From: Diplonema papillatum
Lineage: Eukaryota > Euglenozoa > Diplonemea > Diplonemida > Diplonemidae
Length of the DNA stretch: 64,000 bases
Assembly (NCBI GenBank): GCA_030068145.1
Contig: JAPJBO010000015.1
Coordinates: 124,001 to 188,000 of the forward strand
Direction: 5' to 3'
Shown: piece by piece, positions 57,125 to 64,000 of the stretch
Layout of the letters: each line of letters opens with the position of its first letter
Numbering within the stretch: position 1 is the first letter of the stretch
The notes under the pieces: generated by a model
Told to the model about the DNA's origin: nothing
Seen by the model: only the letters and a program-made list of their open reading frames with translations
Databases searched by the model: none
Made by a program: the position numbers and the translations under genes

Positions 57125-58909
57125 GCCGTGTGCCCTTTTTTTTTTTTTTGAAAATCAGTGAGTGCTGCTGCTGTGCTGCTGTGTGGTGTATGCATATGTA
57201 CGCATACGTGCTACTGCTACGTACACCCACTAGCATGTACTGCTACATGCACCGCTGCTGCTACGCTGCTACGTGGCACGCGTGCGCGCCGTTTGGCTAC
57301 ACTGCGCGGTGCGGCCGCACATTTTTCTCGGCGCGCAGGCGTGCGCATTCATCACTGCTCTGTGGGGGGAGGCATAGAGAAAGAAGAACTACTCTACAGC
57401 AACACAAAGCCTAGAGTAGCATGGTCAGAAAGAAAGAAAATCTCCCAAGTTACTGCCACCAAAGGGCGCTGAGAACAAGATATGTTCGGTGGCAACGAAG
57501 TAGAAGACCACCCACAAAGAACTACGGACTTCTTCGAAACACGCTGTCTCAAGACCAGTCACTTGTCAAATCTTCGCGCACGAAGTAATCAGGGCCAATC
57601 TTTCTCCTGCCCAGTGTTGCTATCTATCAGGCAATCTGAGTACCTGCTACCATCCTTGGAGGTGGTAGTCGGTTCTCAGGTTACCTCTCCGGAATCGAGC
57701 CCTAATCTCCCGTTTCCCCGGGTACTCGTCATAGGCTAAAACCGTTAACTCCGTAGCCTGGGGGGCCCAGCGACGACAGCCAGAAGGGCCCTGGGTGTTC
57801 CTATCTGGCGAGTTCCGCCTTTTGCTTTTTGCGCGTTCGAGTGCAGCTGCAGCTATATTTGAAATTTAAAGCTCTCGTGGCGATTCTTTGTTGAAACCTC
57901 GGACCGCAGGTTCCCATTGGGTTTTGACTAGGGGTAATCCATCCCATAACGACAAAGAACGCGAGAGACGAACGTCGGATACAGATTGTAGCCTGGTTGA
58001 ACAAATTACCTCAGCGAACAGACGAACGGTAGTAACCGAGACATATGTGTTGTCCACCACTCTCCGAACCGAGTGTTCTCCAGAGCACAGCTTGCCTCAT
58101 TGCGAGAGAGACAGACGCCTTTCCTAGATGTGCAAGCTCATTGGACAGCCATCGAGGATTCCAGGGTCCTCTTCCTGCAGAGGTTGCATTGCAGGTAAGC
58201 CGTGAGCCATCTCCTCCTTGCATCCTTTCTACAACTTCTTTGCATCCTAGCGGAAATTGTACTCTAAACTCCGGCCTCAACGGAACATCAACAACGATCT
58301 AGCGCCGAGAGCGCAGAAGGATTGGAGGCGAAGACGCGCATATCGGAGAAGAGAAATCGAGTCCATTTGTGTCCAAGCTCACCGAAGAAGCCATTGGCAT
58401 CCTCCGTACCCCAGACCTTTCGGAGTTCTTCTCTGAATCAAGTCATCTGTGTTGCTTTCTCAACGAATCATAACAATATGGTGATTGCAAACAGCGAGGG
58501 GGTTGAGCAGAATGTGCGACTGATACCTCCGCAGCACGGTCTTGGCCATCAGTACGATCCAATGTCCGCGACACGCATTTTGCAGACATTGCATGGTCTT
58601 GAATTCAAAGTCTACAACAGCAGACCTGGACTGATCAGCCCGCCCGCTCGTCATCTCCTTTTCTAACGGCGGGCCTACAATCAGCTATAATATAAATAGT
58701 GCGTTGCTCAGGGTAGTCGAAGGCCTGACAATCACACTAATGCAACAAGTTCACAGCTATAATCAGCCGGCGCACCCCCGTTTTTCTTGTTGAGGGAAAC
58801 GGAAACGAAAACCGAAACGGAAACATAATCACGTTTCCTTTCTTACGCAGGCCTTTGGGGGCGTGGCTGAGGAAAAAGGAAGGCTCCCTCCAGGGCAAGA
58901 GCCACACCG
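57125..58909. other. Intergenic stretch, no gene recognised
   Basis: GC-rich TGCTGCTACG-type simple sequence (57165-57300) is followed by domain-free frames. A frame near 58440-58666 has ordinary amino-acid composition but no recognisable motif or start context. Confidence 0.45.
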
Positions 58910-59013
58910 GGTCCAGGCACGCGACGATCAACCACAGCTTGCAAAGCTTGAGTCGGAGGCAGCACAGGTGCTACAACCCGTCCGCTCTGCCCTGTGGCTG
59001 ACCGTCTCGACAA
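58910..59013 (+). repeat. Dispersed repeat family B, copy 2
   Basis: Same order of blocks as at 38344-38453, from GGTCCAGG to GGCTGACCGTCTCGACA, with scattered substitutions. Confidence 0.8.
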
Positions 59014-59830
59014 GCTTGTGTTCAGCGCAAGCGCCAGGCCCCAAGGTGCGCCACGCCTTGATGCTTTAGTTTAGGAAATCGGTGACCCGTATACCCGTGG
59101 CTCTGCAGTACCGCCGAACACGTGAAGCTTGGCTCCCGTGTAGCAGGCTTTCCCTGGTGCCCTGGTGAGGGTGAGGAAATAAACAATCGCCGGCAACGCA
59201 AAGAGTCGAGGGCAACCGACTTCTTACAACGCAACCAAAATAGTGTTTCTTAAAAAACCTTATGTTAGAACCGAAGATGAACCCGCAGAAACCGCAAACC
59301 CGGTCGAATGAACGCAGTGCCACTGGACCGGTCGTTTTTCAATGCAATACATACAACAAAAAAAAAACAAACGAAAACCGAAAAGACTGCCTAAAAGAAA
59401 GCACTCAAAAAAGTTCAAGAATCCGTCCTTTGACGACTTGGGCTCGGCGAGAGCACTCGATACGCGAAGCGAAAACAGGGTTCAAAAAAACAAGGGGTGA
59501 GCAAGTGTACGAAATGACCAGGTTTCCAAAGTACTTGTCCTATTCGGACAAATACTTTGAGCGTCTACTCAAAAAAGAAAAAAGGAAAATCAATATAGTT
59601 TCTCCTCTTGCCAAAGAGGTCAGCAACGTTGCAGTACGAGGGTCAGGTACGCGCATCCACATCGTTGGTGGGCATGTCTGTACTTCTACTGCGCGCACAA
59701 AAGGATGCTCCTGCGCACCCCGGACTCCCTTTTGGGAGCACCTGCGACCGGTTCGGGAAACATCATCATTGAGAAAGCGCCAGGTGGACCGAGTCAAGGA
59801 AACAAACGTGCTGATCGAAGGTAGAGAGAC

Positions 59831-59956
59831 TGCGACGTTGTTGCATTGAAGTCGAACTTTGAGTGCGTGGGCCCCTCCGAAGAAAGGGCCATCGCACTGG
59901 TTCCAGGCTGCTTGGCCCGGGTCTCTGGGTCGCGTCTGTGTTGCGACGTTGTTGCA
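59831..59956 (+). mobile_element. SINE-like short retroposon, copy 2, with 15-bp TSD
   Basis: The insert 59846-59941 is bracketed by perfect 15-bp direct repeats TGCGACGTTGTTGCA (59831-59845 and 59942-59956). The shared body runs from AAGTCGAACTTTGAGTGCGT to GGGTCTCTGGGTCGCGTC at about 88 % identity to copy 1. It ends CTGTGT rather than a T-run. Long, variable target duplications imply LINE-type target-primed reverse transcription. Confidence 0.8.
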
Positions 59957-60468
59957 ACCCCCTTGACGCCGAATACAGTGTTGCGCTGTCATACAATTTG
60001 TCAATTTCCAGGAGGATCATGGAGCATCTCTTCAATCTTCTTCCATGTTTGGCCTGCCTATCGGTCCTTGCCCATTCAGTCGAGCAAGGTCTTTAAAAAT
60101 TAGCAAAACGCCAATAAACGATCGGAGAATACAGGACACCGACTTTTGAAACAATAAACAGTCTAAAAGGTTACCCCCAAGCAAACAACTTCCGCCGCCG
60201 GGGAAGCCTTGCCACAATGCACCACCCCCTCTTGGTGGGCTAGATGGCAAGCTGTCGTCGGAAGGAAAACAAAAAAAGCAAACAAGGACATCAGTCCGCA
60301 CGCCCATTCAGGAACGTTGGAAACGCACAAGGAAAGCCGCACCCATACAGATACATACGCGACGGTCGGAGCTGCCCAGCTAATGGAGGAGCTCCGTTTT
60401 CTTCACCTTTTTGTTCTTTTCTTTTTAGCCGGATACTCCTCGGAGAGATGGTCCCTGCACTCTAACTC

Positions 60469-60500
<32 letters not shown>

Positions 60501-61619
60501 TTTTTTTTCCTGAGTACCTTTTCTTCTTTTTTGAACGGCAAATTACCGTCACCCCTATAGTTCGGCCGACTTTTCCAAGTTCTTACTTCTTGTCTTTTTA
60601 GCGGGTTGCCCACAAGACTTAGCACTTCAGGACTTTGCCTTATATACACCTGCAATCTTAGTGGACATGTTGGTGCAGAAGAGAGTTTCTGTTTCTTGGG
60701 CACGTTGGTGAAGGGTAACAAGCAACATGAGGCAGGTTGGTGAAACTACTGAAAATTGGGACAACCTTGTAGCAAGCAAGAACTCGCAGGAACAAACTTG
60801 AAGAGTCGGCCAATCTTTGGGGCATGCTGACTTCCCCTTCGTTGTGTGTTGCAACAATGCAAGACTGGCAAAACGCGACGTTATAACATTCTCATATTTT
60901 GTAAACGTGTTCAGTTAGCATGTTCATCGTATAGGGATTCCGGTACACGGTATTTAAACACAGGGGTTTGTGTGCGTGGATGCGTCACCACGCATTCACC
61001 CGAAAGGAAGGAGCCTGAGGAGAAATTGAAAATTGGCTTATAGCGTCGAAGTAGAACGTTCTTCACCGTAAACGCGTTAGGGGACATTTCAGGCTTCACG
61101 ACGGACATGTCACTGAAACGAGCAACACCCTGCGTCCTTTTCAATCCCTTCCAATAGCTCCGTTCCATTCAAGCCTCTGCGGCCAAGTAGAAATCGGGGA
61201 AAGAAAGCAGCTCGTGGCGGACTCAGGGGCGGGTGCCGTGAGATTTCTCAGCTTCTGCAGCTTGCCACCGATTTGTATCGAACGAACGCGTGGGCAAACC
61301 GTGGCCTTGCACAGTCTCAGGAGGCTCGTCCGGAGTTTCGAAGCGTGCTTTCTTTGCCGCCCTTGGTCCACCGACTTCCTCCCGCCGCAGTACTGTCTAC
61401 AACTCTCCCACATTGTGGCCAGGATAGCCACAACATTTACCCTATCGTGGCTAGCCCCCCTTTGCGGCCCATTGAAAACAGCAGAATCAATGCCCAGGGC
61501 TGAATTCAATTCCGTCGACACGACCTTTTTCCGACACATCATGCGCCATTGACCCCCCAATTTCCCTTGGTCATGGGGAAAATATTCTAGCCACAACAGC
61601 CCCAATGTTTTGTGGTAAA
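59957..61619. other. Intergenic stretch, no gene recognised
   Basis: CAACTTCCGCCG..GGGAAG..CTTGCC at about 60186-60215 resembles 56693-56715. ACTCCTCGGAGAGATGGTCC at about 60435 resembles the start of repeat family A. A (CT)n tract lies at about 60470-60500. Confidence 0.5.
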
Positions 61620-61965
61620 CGTTGTGGCTTCTGAGTGGAGTGTCGGCACAGTGCTGTGCACCTTGGGCCACTTTGTGGAAAGTTGTGGGTGCACAGCACT
61701 GCCCGCGGCGCACACCGCGTGCCAACACTCCACCCCCTCGCAGTGTGGCTTCTGACCACCTTGTGGAAAGTTGTGGGTGCACAGCACTGAGCCGACACTC
61801 CACCCCCTCGCAGTTGTGGCTTCTGACCACCTTGTGGAAAGTTGTGGGTGAGCCGACACTCCACCCCCTCGCAGTTGTGGCTTCTGACCACCTTGTGGAA
61901 AGTTGTGGGTGCACAGCACCGCGGCGCACACCGCGTGCCGACACTCCACCCCCTCGCAGTTGTGA
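61620..61965 (+). repeat. Imperfect tandem repeat with variable-length units
   Basis: GTTGTGGCTTCTGA, CCACCTTGTGGAAAGTTGTG, GGTGCACAGCAC and GACACTCCACCCCCTCGCAG recur in order four to five times. Units begin near 61622, 61743, 61813 and 61873, with an end near 61953. Unit length varies because the GCGGCGCACACCGCGTGCC part is present in only some units. Confidence 0.85.
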
Positions 61966-62090
61966 CCGATCTCCGCTCTACCTTTTCCCTGCTCATCAAA
62001 AAATGTTTCGAAGCTTTTTTCCCCCACCGGGCTCTGGCCTTTTAGAGCCCATACAAGTCTAAAATACCAGCATCACTCCCATCCCACAGC

Positions 62091-62926
62091 CAGTGATGTC
62101 CTGATACGTGCCTGATACGCGTATCAGCCGATTCGTTGATACGTGTATCACTGTACATCCCCTACGTACAAAAGGCATAGTGTGGTACTGATTTGCTTGC
62201 AGATGACTCCCCACTAACGCAACAAGAAGGCCGGACTCAACAAAAGACCACAACTGGCGAGCCAGCAGGCGTTTGAAGCCGTGATGCGCGCCTACGAAGC
62301 CGCACGAGAGCAGACGGCGAAGAAAGCCGGCGACAAGATGTGAGCCGTACCGCAGGCTGGGCTCCGCAAAGCTGCACCACTGAATGGCAACCTCAGACGC
62401 ATTACCCGTCGGGATGGGAACGCAAGCAGGCTCGATGGAATCACGAAGTCAAGCAGGAGAGACGAACTGCGCAGAATGAGCGCAAGACGTGCACCAAGGG
62501 CAGACCAGGACGGTGGGACCGTGCGAAGTCGAAGAAGGAGTCCAAAAGCGAAGCAACAACGCCAACGCGGAAACGCAACCCGAAGGCAGCCAACCAGGGC
62601 AGGGGGGAACCTGCGGCGGTGAAGTAGCGAAGCTCATCCGAGGTCTGATGAAACCCCTTGTCAATACCACCCAACGACTGCGACGCGCGTGCGAAAGGTC
62701 GGACGCTAGCGTCTGTCAAGAGCATGCGTGACTCAGCCGTGTTTTAAAGGTGAGATGAGAGGCATCAGCTCACTCTGTCAAAGGACTATACCACTAACGC
62801 AACAAAAAGACACAAAGGGTTGAAAAATCGTGATAAGTATCGCGTTTTTACGTGTCATAGAAGACTCAACGTACCACATACCACAGACCTAGCTGGAATC
62901 TTGTGATCACGTATCAGAACATCACC
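62091..62926. mobile_element. Probable degraded hAT-like element
   Basis: CAGTGATGTCCTGATACGTG at 62091 is mirrored on the minus strand by AGGTGATGTTCTGATACGTG ending at 62926. Close to the left end lie TGATACGCGTATCA and TGATACGTGTATCA palindromes, as is common in hAT ends. CCACTAACGCAACAA occurs twice inside as direct repeats (about 62211 and 62793). No matching 8-bp duplication is found, so the assignment is tentative. A charged short frame (QAFEAVMRAYEAAREQTAKK, about 62260-62340) is not a recognisable transposase. Confidence 0.5.
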
Positions 62927-63705
62927 TCAAGCGGGGTATAGAAGCCGACCCCTCCCAAACTTGCACTGCTTCGTACCTATCCTCGAAGCAATCAATCCCC
63001 ACGACTCATTCTGCTTCTCGTTTCACCCACCGGTCAGTTCTTTTCCGCCCCTCCCAACACCTTACAGTCCCTACTATCACACGGAGACACTAACAAACCC
63101 CCACGTCTTTTCGTGCAACGCAAATCTAAACAGCTGCCCACAGCGAGAACGAGACAGTTGTCCCACCCCACGCCCATCGCGAGATAGCAGAATCGTCGTT
63201 TGAAAAGTGGATCCGACGTCTTCTCCCTTTAAATTATCTGAAGACTGCACCCTCGTTTTGCAATGAATGATTTCTCTCTCTTCCCCTCTTTGACTTGACT
63301 GGGATACCCACGCCAGTTTTTATTTTCGCAAACTAATCCCCGTGTCGCCCACGGCACACGAACCCAAGCATCCATGCGGAGCCTCTAGCCTGTTGAACAC
63401 CATTTCACACATGTAAGGTTACCACTACGCATATATACCCTCTCCGATCATTCAAACACTCGAGGATGCTGCCGGTCGAAAAATCATGAAGTAGTGCCTG
63501 TGCTGTTTCTGGGGTAGAAAATCACTCGGGGCGCCTCAGGAGAACGAACACCACTGGGAGCAACACAGACGTTCCTGCATGGGAGTCGCATCCTCCACCC
63601 GGACGCTATCGTCAAACATGCATGGACGGCAGACAGCACTGCCTAGACATTTAGCTGATTTTTCTTTTACATAAGCGCCAGCTTGGAAGGAAATGCTCGA
63701 CGATG
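62927..63705. other. Intergenic stretch, no gene recognised
   Basis: Pyrimidine-rich sequence without domains or repeats that I can identify. Confidence 0.5.
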
Positions 63706-63866
63706 CTGCCAGACAAAGAACCGAAGGGATCCCAAGTGCTGTAACTACCGAACCACGCGTTGACTGAAACGGACGTGAGTTATGCGGGTCTACCCCTACG
63801 CACAAACACAACAGGCCAAAGTCCTGAGTGAGAAAACAACACACGGTGGTGTAAGCGAAGAACAAA
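63706..63866 (+). repeat. Dispersed repeat, copy 2 (partner at 3398-3525)
   Basis: It starts TGCCAGACAAAGAACCGAAG and follows the first copy through CCCAAGTGCTGTAACTACC and GCGGGTCTACCCCTA to GTAAGCGAAGAACAAAT. It carries an extra segment (GCACAAACACAACAGGCC and following) absent from copy 1. Confidence 0.7.
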
Positions 63867-64000
63867 TCAGATTGTGTTTGTATTGTATCTGCCCTTCTAC
63901 CTCTATATTTTTAGCCACATGCAATGTGTGAGGAAACTGAACCGCTCAAGTAGGACCTTCTGATCATGATCATTTGCCAAATTTGCCAACCTGAAACCAC

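Noticed and set aside
61141..62062. Long minus- and plus-strand frames rich in CAPTTFHKV / VESCGCTA repeats
   Set aside because: The peptide repeats follow the DNA tandem repeat and occur in several frames, so they are not evidence of a gene.

Overview
This is a nuclear genome window from a unicellular eukaryote (a protist). Genes are sparse (about ten in 64 kb). At least five have spliceosomal introns that I could place from GT..AG boundaries and reading-phase agreement. The space between genes is filled with microsatellites, minisatellites, homopolymer runs and non-autonomous transposons. I cannot name the species. A calpain lacking its catalytic histidine, a three-finger CCCH protein and an EGF/multi-TM/PH/AGC-kinase fusion point to a large-genome protist such as an alveolate relative, another SAR lineage or a euglenozoan, rather than a plant, animal or fungus.

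Layout. 0.3-2.0 kb: calpain-like gene (three visible exons, 5' end not found). 6.3-8.9 kb: two-exon gene of unknown function. 9.5-11.3 kb: two-exon gene with a possible BRCT-like region and a Cys/His-rich C-terminus. 12.6-14.9 kb: 790-residue protein of unknown function. 15.7-16.8 kb: hAT-type non-autonomous transposon with perfect 16-bp ends and an 8-bp target duplication. 17.35-19.2 kb: A32/FtsK-type viral genome-packaging ATPase and a neighbour, both apparently interrupted by introns, the best candidate for an endogenous Polinton-like or similar virus. 19.7-20.85 kb: minisatellite of 21 copies of 55 bp. 21.8-22.7 kb: orphan protein with an N-myristoylation motif, preceded by a decayed copy of part of its own gene. 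24.1-26.5 kb: CCCH zinc-finger protein.

26.5-39.7 kb holds no convincing gene. It contains a Tc1/mariner-like element with long inverted ends, small nested MITEs, five 113-bp tandem repeats and two (GT)n tracts. 39.8-44.0 kb: large receptor-like AGC kinase. 44.9-49.5 kb: block rich in poly-C/poly-G surrounding a USP deubiquitinase ORF with a C-terminal retrotransposon-style zinc finger. 49.5-51.1 kb: nearly identical 624-bp tandem repeats carrying four perfect 6-bp/4-nt hairpins per unit. 51.7-53.8 kb: Mutator-like inverted-repeat element with 9-bp target duplications and outward-facing tRNA-like sequences just inside both ends. 54.5-64 kb: mostly dispersed repeats, including a roughly 100-bp SINE-like retroposon present twice, each copy with its own 14-15 bp target duplication.

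The genes do not form an obvious pathway. The calpain, CCCH and kinase genes look like host signalling or RNA-regulation genes. The ATPase block and the USP block look like parasitic DNA. All exon joins are predictions from sequence alone.
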